Shown: positions 34,864 through 46,843 of the stretch, piece by piece
Layout: each line of letters starts with the position of its first letter
How positions within the stretch are numbered: position 1 is the first letter of the stretch
Assembly (NCBI GenBank): GCA_029204225.1
Contig: CM055096.1
Span: 63,207,240 to 63,271,239 of the forward strand
Length of the DNA stretch: 64,000 nt
Source of the DNA: Diphasiastrum complanatum
Taxonomy: Eukaryota > Streptophyta > Lycopodiopsida > Lycopodiales > Lycopodiaceae
Reading direction: 5' to 3'
The notes under the pieces: generated by a model
Database searches by the model: none
What the model was told of the DNA's origin: nothing
The model's input: only the letters and a program-made list of their open reading frames with translations
Program-made: the position numbers and the translations under genes

Positions 34864-37800
34864 GACTCAAATTCATGTCGCCTCAAACCTATTCTAATCT
34901 TGATTGATTCTTCATTAGAGCAAGCTCACACATGACATTTCACAAAAAAGTACTTTTCATCTTTGTTGGCATATGAAGGTGACAAGAGGGTGATCTACGC
35001 GACCAATGATGGTGAGTGTGCAATCAAAGGGATTGGCACAATTCTTATTTCTTCCTCTTCAAATATGAATGTTCATTTGAAGGACATTTTGTTCATTCCA
35101 TCTATTACTAAGAACCTTCTTAGTGTGAGTCAAATGCTAAATAAGGGTCTTAAGTGTTGGCGGTAGTTTGTGTTTGTGACGGACGGTGATGCCAACAGGA
35201 AAAGAAAGAAGATTAATGAAAGCACAATGATGACTGTGCTTAATAGGAATGTGAATTACTTAGAGAATGGAGGTTGCGAGCTATTCTTTTTATTTAAAAG
35301 GATTATCAGTGTAGGAGTCTTAGAGTGCCATGAAAGAGAGATTGCAGAAAACGATTAGGCATTTCAAATAGCCATGCAATTCTCTAATACTAATAGTCTA
35401 ATTAAGAAGAGAATGTGAAAATAATTCAGGCGTAAGAGACAACCATACATTTCTCTTTATGTGATGTTTGCGTAAGAGGAGTGAGAGTTGATTTCATTCA
35501 ACAAGAATGCAAAAAGATGTAGAACAGTAGCGAATCTATATAATAGAGTTGTAGTAACAACGATCAGACCACAATATAGTTACGTTGATCCTACTTACAG
35601 ATTCAAAACAATTGCTACAGTTTTGAATATCTCTCTCTCTCTCTCTCTCTATACAATCACAACTTTGAGGAGTCAGCTACTGAAAGACCCATTTTGGCCA
35701 TTTTATCTCTATCAGATCATCCTCTGATATATGATGACTTATGATATCTTCAATCGCTCATTTACATTTATAACAACTCGAACATCTCATACTATTCTAG
35801 CTTTACATATACAAGATTGCTTAACAACTGATTAACTGACTAATTAGAACAATTGTTATTCGAGCGTGAAGACATAGACAGCCTATGAGGAATCCTATGT
35901 ATTTCTGCAGAGTGTCAGGGGGTTTTTCTAATGTGTAAAATCCCGTGTAAAACTATAATGTCGTCTTTTTTGCAAAGTGCCGCCTGTCATAGACTACATG
36001 TAAAAATGTAGTGTTGCTTTTTTGCAAATTATCGCCTATCATAAACTGCATGTAAAAATGCAGTGTCGTTTTTTTGCAAAACTGTTCTTTTTGTTTAAAA
36101 GGATTATCAGTGTAGGAGTCTTAGACTGCCATGAAAGAGAGATTGCAGAAAACGATTAAGTGTCTTAGACAGCCATACAATCCTCTAATACTGATAATCT
36201 GATTAAGAAGAGAATGTGGAAATAATTTAGGCGTCAGAGACAACCATACATTTCTCTTTATGTGATGTTTGCATAAGAGGAATAAGAGTTAATTTCATTC
36301 AACAAGAGTGCAAAAAGATGTAGAACAATAGTGAATCTGTATAATAAGGTTGTAGTAATAACGATCAGACCACAATATAGTTGTGCTGGGTAAGCGCGTG
36401 ATCCTACTTCCAAATTCACAACAATTGCTACAGTTCTGAATATATATATATATATATATATATATCTCTCTCTCTATAATCTTCAATTGCTCATTTACAT
36501 TTATAGCAACTGGAAGATCTTGCATTATTTTAGCTTTACATTTACAAGATTGCTTACCAGCTGATTAATTGACTAATTAGAACAGTTGTTATTGGAGCAT
36601 GAAGACGTAGACAGCCTGTGAGAAATCTTGTGTATTTCTACAGAGTGTCAGGTTTTTCGCCTGTGTAGAATCCCATGTAAATCTGCAGTGTCGCCTGCTA
36701 TAAATTGCATGTAAAATGTAGTGTTGCTTTTTTGCAAATTGTTGCCTGTCAAAAAATGCGAGGAAAAATGCAGTGTCACATTTTTCGCAAAATAGTGTCG
36801 CATTTCTAGAAGTGCCTAAATGGCCTAAAAACCAATTTAGGATCAGTGTTGCAAAATACTTAGTTTCTCAGGATGGCCTGAAGGTAAAATGGTGATAGTG
36901 TCGGATGTCGAGTTTTTCGCCTGTGGAAAAACCTGAGTAAAAATGCAGACTGTAGTGACAATCAGTTCAGATATGCAAGTTGTTGAAAAACAGTTCATTT
37001 TTTGCGGGTTTCATTTGAAAGAGTAAAATTTAGAGAAGGAAAGAGGGCAGTTAGGAAGAATAGGAGTAAGATTAAACTCCAACATTAAGGTGGGGTTTGA
37101 TGGTGATGTATTCTTGATCAAGCAGAAGGATATGGTGATTGCAAAAGGGAAGAGGCAATGTAAATTGTTCAAAGTGCATTCAGATATTCATGGAGTTATT
37201 ACAATTAGCAATGGTGGTGCTAAGATGTATGTAACATTTATTGATGATTTTAGTAGATTTTGTTGGGTGTATCTACTAAAGAGCAAGGATGAAGTGTATG
37301 ATGTCTTTGTCAAGTTCAAGATTTCAAGGGAGGTCCAATTTAACACCAAAATCAAGTGCTTGAGGAGAGTGACAATGGTGATGAGTACATTTCTACCAAG
37401 TTCAAAGCATTTTGTGATGCAAATGGGATAAAGAGGGAGCTCACAAGTCCAAGAACATCACAACAAAAGGGAGTGGCTAAGAGGAAGAATAGAACCTTAT
37501 GTGAAGGAGCCAAAACAATGAGGTTAGGTGCCAATCTTCCCAAACCTTTTTTGGGAGAAGCTTTGTTGTGTGCCAATTATGTAGATAATAGGTGGCCAAG
37601 TGTTGTTTTGGATGGTAAGACACCTTTTGCGTGTTTGGTAGAAGGCCAAATGTCAAGTATCTCAAAACTTTTGGATGTGTATGCTATATCAACATTACTC
37701 TTGATGATATGATAAAGGAGGATCCATCTTCAAAGAAATGTATATTTGTCTTTACGAAGGAAAAATTCCAAAGGTTGTTTTTAATGGTGATGTGGCTATT

Positions 37801-38125
37801 GGATCTAACATTCTTGATGTTGATGGCAATGTTGATGATACTTTGGATGTTGATGGTGAAGAGCCTTCTTCAACTCAAAAGCCAAGGATGACATCAAGGC
37901 AAAGGCAACAACCTTCAAGGCTCACATATGATGAGAAGGGTAAGCAAGTTGAAGGTACAAACTGTCCTTTCCTGACCTCTTTTGATGAACCTACATGTGT
38001 ATATGAAGCAATTCGTAAGGAGGAGTGAGTCCAAGCAATGGATCTTCATTATCAAGCTCTTATGAAAAACAACACATGGAGATTGGTGGAGCTTCCTAAG
38101 GACAAGAAGGAAATTGGATGTTGTT
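34864..38125 (+). pseudogene. Copia element G: protease, integrase, RT start (interrupted)
   Basis: Gag is deleted: shortly after the primer site the frame gives SHMTFHKKVLF then YATNDGECAIKGIGTI and FIPSITKNLLSVSQMLNKGL (protease), ending at 35154. A solo LTR (35155-37084) splits the gene, and coding resumes at 37090 with GFDGDVFLIKQKDMVIAKGK. A deletion joins it to the integrase core MYVTFIDDFSRFCWVYLLKS. A frameshift precedes SDNGDEYIS-type sequence (37370), ELTSPRTSQQKGVAKRKNRT and PFLGEALLCANYV. The C-terminal region is in a third frame (RRPNVKYLKTFGCVCY). RT starts with KNNTWRLVELPKDKKEIGC and stops at a junction at 38125. Confidence 0.88.
35155..37084 (+). mobile_element. Solo LTR of family R, 1,930 bp, TTAAG target duplication
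   Basis: It begins TGTTGG, ends CCAACA, and is flanked by TTAAG at 35150-35154 and 37085-37089, interrupting the copia G protease/integrase junction cleanly. It has no gag, pol or primer site, so it is best read as a solo LTR left by LTR-LTR recombination. Internally about 0.7 kb is duplicated in tandem (roughly 35283-36060 and 36083-36760), each copy holding a short CT or TA run. A minus-strand fragment of the family lies at 25930-26340. Confidence 0.85.
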
Positions 38126-38258
38126 GAGGGTATTTCTTGTAAATAAATAAATTTAGCCAATAAATAAAAAATTAGGTGCGAGGGCCGTGGCACCCTGCAT
38201 GCGTAAGCCCATAGCCCAATGAGCATAGGTAAAATATTGTTTTATAGAATAAAATAAA
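38126..38258. other. Short LTR-like scrap between elements G and C
   Basis: It contains GGCACCCTGCATGCGTAA and CCCAATGAGCATA, words that also occur in order in the gypsy LTRs at 49940-50000 and 58950-59000. It is probably a diverged fragment of the LTR E family; too short for certainty. Confidence 0.4.
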
Positions 38259-38792
38259 TGTTGGATTTCTATCCTCTCCATCCCTTATCTCGTCACTAAC
38301 CTAGATCCATTCATTAGCTGTTGTAAATACTTGTACAATCGCACACTCTGCATAAATACAAAGGAATCGGTGACAGCGTTCTATCGACCCAGCCAACACC
38401 GACTATTCGGCCTAACTCAACTATTCGTCGGACACATCGACTACTCATCATGTATGTCATGCTGACTACTATTCATTTATGTTCAGATTTATTCTTCCTT
38501 GCTGATAAAGCTATTTGTAATTAAAGTTGTCTTTTGTGATTGATAGTATGGGTAAATTGCAATGCTCTAGTTTTTGTACTAAATATGCTTCCACTGCACC
38601 AAATTTAAATCAATCTACTTCGTGTATGTCTATAGAATCAACCGTATAGATCCAACGACTTCGAAGTTGTGATCAAGTGGGACAGACTTTGATATGTCAG
38701 AGTCGGCCTGAATCCGATAGACGTGGTTTCATGGATCAAGGTGGTATACTCACCTTTGTCACGACGTATTCATCCCCAACATGGGAAATGTA

Positions 38793-39031
38793 TCAGAATA
38801 GTCATCTATGGATGTAATAAAGAATTTAGCACCAATCAGTGATGGTGTCTACATTGGGCCACATATAGCCATATGTATTATGTCCATCAAATCTTTAGAT
38901 ACATGTTCAAATCAAGAACATGTATCTAAAGATTTGATGGACATAATACATATGGCTATATGTGGCCCAATGTAGACACCATCACTGATTGGTGCTAAAT
39001 TCTTTATTACATCCATAGATGACTATTCTGA
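38793..39031. repeat. Perfect 116-bp inverted repeat with 7-nt loop
   Basis: Arm 1 is 38793-38908, the loop AAATCAA is 38909-38915, and arm 2 is 38916-39031. I compared the arms base by base and found no mismatch. Arm 2 is the normal continuation of element C integrase (AICGPM, then FITSIDDYSERTIVYF). Arm 1 is an inverted copy of that coding DNA. The transcript would form a long perfect hairpin. Confidence 0.97.
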
Positions 39032-39890
39032 AAGAACTATTGTATATTTCCTAAAGCACAAATCCAAAGCTTTCCAGTTTTTCAAGAAATACAAAGAAAA
39101 TGCAGAGTTACAGACATGAAAGAAAATCAAAGCTCTTAGGAGTGACAATGGCGATGAATACATCTCAAATGAATTCAAGGATTATTGCTCAACCAACGGC
39201 ATCGAGCAACAATTTTTGTTTCCTATTCTCCACAATCAACTGGATTGGCAGAAAGGAAGAACATGACCTTAGTCGAGTCTGCCAAATGCATTATAACTCA
39301 TACTTCGTTGCCAAAATCATTTTGGCAACATGTTGTATCGACAACAGCCTACGTGCAGAACCGATGTATAACTAAAGGCCTCCCTGACACCAAAACCCCT
39401 CATGAAGTCTGGACATGATCCAAGCCTTTATTAAAGCATTTGAGAGTATTCAGATGTATAGCCTATGTTCATGCCCTAGAGGACAACAAGAAGATGCTAG
39501 ATGGGCTTTCTTTCAAGACAATTTTTGTTGGCTATTATAATTCTGATGGGATGTATAGACTGTACAACTTAGAGACTTGTAAAGTTTTCACTAACAGGAA
39601 TGTGACTTTCATTGAAGATCAGTTTATTGATCTGAAGAGCAAGGACCAGATGCAATCTATAATTTTTTTCCCGACAATTGATGCATATCGAAATACTATT
39701 TTGATTTCTTCAAGCTATCTCCTTGTACTATCAGACTCAGAAGACAATAAAGAAGCTGCAATTCAGGAGCAGTTGACACAACCAATACAAGGTCAAATTT
39801 CACAGCTAGAAGCTTCAACTAGAAGATCAACAAGAAAACTCAGCCTATCCGATACACTACTGAGTTTGCTCACTACTAGGAGCCAACCAT
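38916..39890 (+). pseudogene. Copia integrase, element C
   Basis: The core starts in arm 2 of the inverted repeat (AICGPM, a stop, FITSIDDYSERTIVYFLKHK), then KALRSDNGDEYISNEFKDYC with the second catalytic Asp. A frameshift leads to SPQSTGLAERKNMTLVESAK, SLPKSFWQHVVSTTAYVQNR and TKTPHEVW. After a TGA the C-terminal region follows: HLRVFRCIAYVHALEDNKK, KTIFVGYYNSDGMYRLYNLE and a variable linker to TAG 39890. The catalytic D,D,E positions can still be traced. Confidence 0.9.
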
Positions 39891-39929
39891 AGTTGAGAAA
39901 ACTATGTCATATGATTTAGATTTCTAGAA

Positions 39930-41690
39930 AGAAGCTATGGACAAGGAGTACAACTCACTACTGAGGAACAATACATGGACTGTTAGCAAGATGCCCACAT
40001 ACATAAAGATAATCGACTGCAAATGGATCTTTAAGATCAAATACAAAGCAGATGGTAGTATCGACAGAAGGAAAGCTCAACTTGTGGCAAGAAAATTTTC
40101 ACAAATTCCCAATATCGATTACTTTAAAACTTTTAGCCTAGTTGTCAAACACACTTCCATTCGACTACTACTATCATATGCTACTAAATAGATCTTGAGG
40201 TACACCGTATGGATGTAGAAACAACATTCCTCAACGAAGTTATTGAGGAGGACATTTACATGATCCAAGTAGAAGGCCAATCCTTAATGGTTGAGAAGAT
40301 CAAGTATGCAAACTCTATAAAGCCAGTGGTTTCTGATCCACTGATCAAAAACCAATGGGTGTTGTCTCTGGAAGCTCACCAAAAAACGTTTGACATAGAG
40401 TCGAAAACGGAGCAATTGATGATGTGGCAAGATTCGGGAACACGTACTGGCGTCAGACCACTTCGACCATCTCCATGCATTGGAGGGACATTGTTGACCA
40501 TTGCTTTGCAAGGCTTCCTGGCCAAATGTCCAGATGGAAGTGTAGTGAACATTGCCTGGTATATGCTGCTTCCTTGGGTGTTTGAGTTCAGGAAACGGGC
40601 AGTGAAGCCAAAACCTAAATCATAAAACAGTATAAAGCCAACATAGTTTGAAGCAATCATCTAGAGCATGATTTCATCAAATCAACACATTTTTGATCGA
40701 TCATGGATTCAAACCAAAATCGAACCAAGATCTGCAGACTGTAACGTATATTTCAAAGTTGTTAATCAATTCTTTTTCATCATCACAGTCTATGTGGATG
40801 ATACATTGCTATTCAGCGACAATATCAAACTAACAAAGGACACAAAGAGGATGTTATCCCAAGAATTAGATATGATAGATTTTGGAGAGGCGCATTACTA
40901 CCTTGAGATTCAGATCCACAGAGACAGAAGCAGAACCATCACCCAACAGAGGTACTTCTATAATTTGTTGACGAAATTCAATTTCATGAATTGCAAGCTT
41001 GCACAAAATTCCATGGACCCAGTCTAAAGTTATCAAAGGAGCAATGCCCTCAAACCAATGAGAAGAAGGCCAAAGGATATCCATATCAATCAATTATCAA
41101 ATTCTTGATGTATGCAATGAACTCTACCATGCTTGATCTTGCATACACCATCAGCTCTTTAAGCCAATATATGGCTATTCCTGGTATGATCCACTGGAAA
41201 GCTTCTTTAAGAGTAATCGAGCTATCATTGACCTTTGCATCTGCTATGGAGATGAAGATCCATCCGATATCCATACACTTCATGGATATACAAATGCAAA
41301 TTGGGCAGGCGATATTGACTTCTTGACTTGTCTTCTTGTTCAATAATGGTCCAATATTATGAAACAATAAAAAAAAAAAACCTGCATTGCAATGTCATCG
41401 ACCGAATCAGAATACATTGCAGTCTCTCAAGCTACTAAAGAGACAATTTGGTTGAGAAATTTATTGTCTGATATTGGTCTCATACAATCTACTCCAATGA
41501 TCATTGAGTGCGACAATCAAAGTGCTATTGCATTATCCATCAATCCTAGATTTCACTCTAGAAACAAGCACATCAAGATTAAGTACCACTACATCAGGAG
41601 CAAAATACTCAACAAGGAGGTAAGTCTGAAATTTTGTAGATACTAGTTTATGGCAACTGATATTTTTACAAAAGGGTTAAATTAGGAAGC
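39930..41690 (+). pseudogene. Copia RT and RNase H, element C
   Basis: RT begins MDKEYNSLLRNNTWTVSKM, IIDCKWIFKIKYKADGSIDR, VVKHTSIRLLLSYA, then EEDIYMIQVEGQ to about 40275, where foreign sequence intervenes. It resumes near 40690 with FFFIITVYVDDTLLFSDNIK, the YVDD active site, and LEIQIHRDRSRTITQQRYF. After more damage RNase H is open from 41392 (MSSTESEYIAVSQATKETIW, CDNQSAIALSINPRFHSR, HIKIKYHYIRSKIL), then a stop and ATDIFTK. The polypurine tract AAGGGGGGG (41750-41758) follows. Confidence 0.88.
40275..40665 (+). other. Unidentified ~390-bp insert in element C RT
   Basis: It replaces the expected LQKALYGLKQ-type RT segment. The plus frame stays open through it for about 115 codons (WVLSLEAHQKTFDIE, LMMWQDSGTRT, FLAKCPDGSVVNIAWYMLLP), fused to the RT N-terminal part, and a minus frame is open too. 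Composition differs from copia DNA. It could be captured gene sequence or filler from repair. Confidence 0.45.
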
Positions 41691-41749
41691 ACACAAGAAT
41701 TTATTGGCTATCTTAAATCTTCAAATCAAGGCATTCAAGGATCTAGATT

Positions 41750-41780
41750 AAGGGGGGGTGTTGGATTTCTATCCTCTCCA
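41750..41780 (+). repeat. Polypurine tract and 22-bp 3' LTR remnant of element C
   Basis: AAGGGGGGG (41750-41758) precedes TGTTGGATTTCTATCCTC, identical to the 5' LTR start. At 41781 the sequence jumps to copia D-type integrase, a recombination or deletion junction without any element end. Confidence 0.88.
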
Positions 41781-42271
41781 AAGCACTCGACAAGTTCACA
41801 AAATATGTGTACTGGTGGGCAGAAAGATGCACATGAAGCAAGTGAAGTAGATCAAAACTGATCGTGGTGGAGAATACATCTTGAACCACTTCGTTGACTT
41901 CTACAACGATCGAGAAATCCTTCATAGAAGGACTGCATCCTATACACCACAATACAATGGTGTTGCTGAAAGAAAGAACATGACACTCATGGAAGCCGCA
42001 AGGTGCATGATGGCCTACTCAAAGGCACCAAGAGTGCTATGGGCTGAAGCAGTAGCTACAGCTACCTATATCCAGAACATGATACACAAATCTGGTGTTC
42101 CTCACACGACACCACACAAACTATGGTGGGGTAGAAATCCCAATCTGATGCACGTTCGGATCTTTGGCTATGTAGTTTATGATGTTCCAGACAAGCTTCA
42201 AAAGAAGCTCGATGAGAAAGTCGAACAAGGATACCTCGTCGGGTATGACAACCATTCGTCATACTACAAGA
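41781..42271 (+). pseudogene. Second copy of copia D integrase (D2), cut by CACTA
   Basis: It matches 30745-31228 closely. The open frame from 41881 gives NHFVDFYNDREILHRRTASY, YNGVAERKNMTLMEAARCMM, APRVLWAEAVATATYIQNM and VEQGYLVGYDNHSSYY. It keeps CGA (41911-41913) where the other copy has TGA. Coding stops abruptly at 42271, where the terminal repeat of a CACTA transposon starts. Confidence 0.92.
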
Positions 42272-42284
42272 CACTACAAAAAAA
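42272..42284 (+). repeat. 5' terminal inverted repeat of the CACTA element
   Basis: CACTACAAAAAAA. CACTA-family transposases recognise such termini and create 3-bp target duplications; the three bases before it are AGA, but the other side is missing. Confidence 0.85.
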
Positions 42285-42960
42285 GGTGGCAAAAATTGCG
42301 GAAAAAAATTTTCCGCAATTTTCTTTGGTCAAAATTGCGGAAAGCCAAAAAATTGCGGAAAAAATTCGACAATTTATACCGTCATGGTAGAAATTGCGGA
42401 AAAAAATTGCAAAAAACTTCTGCAATTTTTGTCTTCATTACATAATTTGCAGAAAAAAAGTGCGGAAAAGATTTTTCACAATTTTTTTGTCATGGCCAAA
42501 ATTGCGAAAAATGTTTTCGCGGCAGAAATTGCAGAAAACATTGTATAAAATTTTTCGCAATTTGTCCCGTCGTGGTAGAAATTGTAGACAAAATCGTGAA
42601 AACAAATTTTTGCAATTTTTAGACCATGGCAGAAATTGCGGAAAACGTTTTCGCGACAGAAATTGCAAAAAAAACTGCAGAAAGTTTTCCGCAATTTTTC
42701 CCATCATGGTAGAAATTGCAAACAAAATCGCAAATTTTTTTTTTTTTTTACAATTTTTAGGCCATGGCAAAAATTGCGAAAAATTTTGCCCCTGTTGTGG
42801 TAGGAATCGCAGACAAAACTGTGGAAAAAATTCCACAATTTTTAGATATGGCAGAAATTGCCAAAATTGTTGCAAATTGCGGAGAAAATTGCGGACAAAA
42901 TTTTTGCAATTTCTACCATCACGGCAAGAATTGCAAAAAAAAAATTCTGTAATTTTTTGG
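42285..42960. repeat. CACTA subterminal repeat array (ATTGCGG/CCGCAAT cores)
   Basis: About twenty ATTGC cores occur in both orientations, at least seven of them exact ATTGCGG, mostly embedded as AAAATTGCGGAAAA, with opposed pairs forming hairpins (for example near 42290-42320). Such arrays bind the TNPA-type regulator in En/Spm. Phased CATGG(T/C)-AAATTGC blocks recur. ORFs through here are artefacts of the repeats. Confidence 0.8.
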
Positions 42961-42961
42961 C

Positions 42962-43100
42962 TGACTCTATGGTCGACCATAACGTCGATTACCAGAACTT
43001 GGTAGATGCTATAGTCGACGCTAGTGTCTACTAAGTTCTGGTAATCGACTCTATGGTCGACGTTGCTAGCGTCGACCATAGAGTCGAATACCAGAAGTCG
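42962..43100. repeat. Cluster of GTCGAC-centred palindromes
   Basis: GTCGATTACCAGAACTT and its exact inverse AAGTTCTGGTAATCGAC face each other across about 30 bp, and GACTCTATGGTCGAC / GTCGACCATAGAGTC pair over a longer distance. Several GTCGAC words lie between. It adjoins the subterminal array and is probably part of the CACTA end structure. Confidence 0.8.
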
Positions 43101-43304
43101 AATTGTTTGGCGCGGCGCGGTTTCTTTTCTTTTCGATTTTCGATTTTTGAACGCAAAGAGGAGGATATTTTTGCGCCTAGCGGTGCTGCTGCACTCTATG
43201 GCTCTTCTAATGATGTTTGATCATTCTTATACTTGTTTTGTCACACCCAAGCTCTGTACCTTTTCACCATAGCCAGGGCTTGGAGAAACTTGTTGTTTAT
43301 GTTC

Positions 43305-43589
43305 TTTTCTCTCTCTCATTGACACTCTTTTGTTTCTTGATTTTCATCAGAGTTAAAGCTTCTGAAAAGCTTGAGGTAAAGCTATTTAAAAGCTTGTAAA
43401 CCTTTTCAAAGAGAGCATAAGAAAGCTTCTCAAAAGGAGTAAAGCTATTTAAAAGGGTGTAAAGCTTGGAGTAAAGTAAGTTTTTTGAAAACCTTGCTGA
43501 CTCTCTATCCTTTTATCTCTCTCATTGACACTCTTTTGTTTCCCTTTATTAGAGTTAAAGTAGTTTGAGTAAAGCTTGGAGTAAAGCTT

Positions 43590-43678
<89 letters not shown>

Positions 43679-43700
43679 GACACTCTTTTTTCTCACTTTT
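43305..43700. repeat. Three-copy CATTGACACTCTTTT repeat with (CT)n expansion
   Basis: CTCTCATTGACACTCTTTT occurs at about 43313, 43520 and 43671, each with AGAGTTAAAG- or GTAAAGCTT-type flanks. Before the third copy the CT run is expanded to 85 bp (43591-43675). This is the untranslated leader of the CACTA gene. Confidence 0.8.
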
Positions 43701-44212
43701 ATCACAACATTCTCAGTTTGGAGTAAAGTTTCTTGGGGTAAAGCTTTTGAAACAAAGTTTTTGGAGACAAGGTGAGCATTGTTTATTGTGAATCTCCTTT
43801 CTTTGTTTTGTTGAAATATTGCTGTTTTGTTTTGTTAAAATCTTGTTGCTTTGTTTGTGGGTATTTTCTTTCAATTGAAATTTTCTAAAATAATGTGAAG
43901 AGCATATGCTACAACTTTATAAAGATAAACGTTTTAAAATCATGAAAACAAATAACACAGTTGAAAAGGGCTTTAGTGTTTAGAGTTTATATTAAAGGAT
44001 TTATAGAAAGGGTATACATGAGAACATGATATAAGAGATTTAGGGTAAAAGATTAAATTAAAGATATAGAAACAATGGATCAGAGATAAGGATTATCAGA
44101 GAGAAATTGAATAAAAAGAGGATAAAGTTTATGTTTAGGTTTGTGGTTATAGTTAATTTTATGTTTTATGTTTATGAGTGTTATCTTAATGTAGTTCATG
44201 TTTAATATGCAG

Positions 44213-45815
<1,603 letters not shown>

Positions 45816-45819
45816 GGTA

Positions 45820-46110
45820 ATGTTGGGAATCGTGCGGTGCTCCGATACGACTGATGAGAATCGTGAGAAGAAAATCCTTGAAACATTCTCGACTCTCTTT
45901 CGAGATTTGAAACATTCGCGACTCTATTTCGGATTCGGATGGAGTTCATATGCATTTGCTGGGCACTGCCAGCTAAAACACTCCTACAATCCTCCAGAGA
46001 GTAGTCAGTTACTACTGATCTACGTTCAATCATTCCATATCTTAATGATTCTCCTAGAGATTCTAGTTGACTGAATTATCATATCTTCGAATTGGATTCT
46101 AAGGATATTT
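45820..46110 (-). repeat. LTR F fragment with decayed primer site, minus strand
   Basis: Its complement contains CTACTCTCTGGAGGATTGTAG and AACTCCATCCGAATC-type words in the same order as 34711-34800, and ends TTCTCATCAGTCGTATCGGA where copy F has TCATCAATGGTATCAGA; the primer site has changed at two or three bases. It abuts the end of the CACTA gene. Confidence 0.7.
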
Positions 46111-46843
46111 GTACTTGGAAGCTTTTATGAATTGTCTGCCAGAGTTTGTGGATGATTTCAGATTGTAATTGTTAGGTAATACTTCACTCAGTGTTTCATG
46201 TAAGTGTTTTACATGAAGATGATGCTACTAACTTATAAAGAGTGAAACCCAGATGAGAAAATTTATTTCTTAGTGTATTTTCCAAACTTGAATTTGTAGT
46301 CCAGAATAGAGATAAATTGTTTGAAAAGTTGGCCAAATTCACTCTACTACACCATCATTTTGGTTGATTCATGCCAGGATCTCTCTCTACTCTACTTCAG
46401 TGAGGGGGTGAAGGTTCTAGAGATTAATTGGTTGCTTCTACTTGGTTGGGTGGTTTATCCCACAATGTGTTCTCTATTGTTTTGTCTTGTAAGCAGGATT
46501 TTGAGGAGGCGTTCCTTACAATGATCATAAAAAAAAGAAGACAAAACATCTATATCATACAAAATACTTGCAAAAACACTCACATCATTACAAACATTTC
46601 TTTCATTTCTCTCTTTATTACACATTTTGTTTTACAAGATAGAGATACTGCATAATATCATACTCTACCAAAATAAAGCAACAAAATACAAAACTATTGG
46701 CATTCAAAAAAAATTCAATCACAAATCACAAATCAAAATTAATATTTACAATAATTTAGATATATATACCAAGTGTATAGACACGTTGAGCCATGTTGTC
46801 CGATATGGAATTGAATCAGACACGTTTCCACATCTTTTCATCG
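46111..46843. other. No recognisable feature
   Basis: AT-rich DNA without a supported ORF, LTR end or CACTA terminus. Confidence 0.5.

Larger units (their letters stand above)
38259..41780 (+). mobile_element. Ty1/copia element C
   Basis: The 5' LTR starts TGTTGGATTTCTATCCTC at 38259, and the same 22 bp restart at 41759 right after a polypurine tract, so both ends are known. The rest of the 3' LTR was lost at a junction with D2. Integrase, RT and RNase H are present but broken; gag, protease and primer site are not visible. A CATAAATACA TATA-like motif lies near 38351. RNase H is close to that of element B. Confidence 0.8.

Noticed and set aside
38793-39031. Classification of the 239-bp palindrome as a MITE
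   Set aside because: The right arm is in-frame integrase of element C, and there are no MITE termini or target duplication; it is an inverted duplication of local coding DNA.
42285-42960. CRISPR-like regular repeats
   Set aside because: Spacing is irregular, both orientations occur, spacers are not unique, and the context is a plant CACTA transposon.
42062-43079. Several overlapping ORFs on both strands
   Set aside because: They arise from AAATTGC subterminal repeats of the CACTA element; the peptides are repetitive and have no domain.
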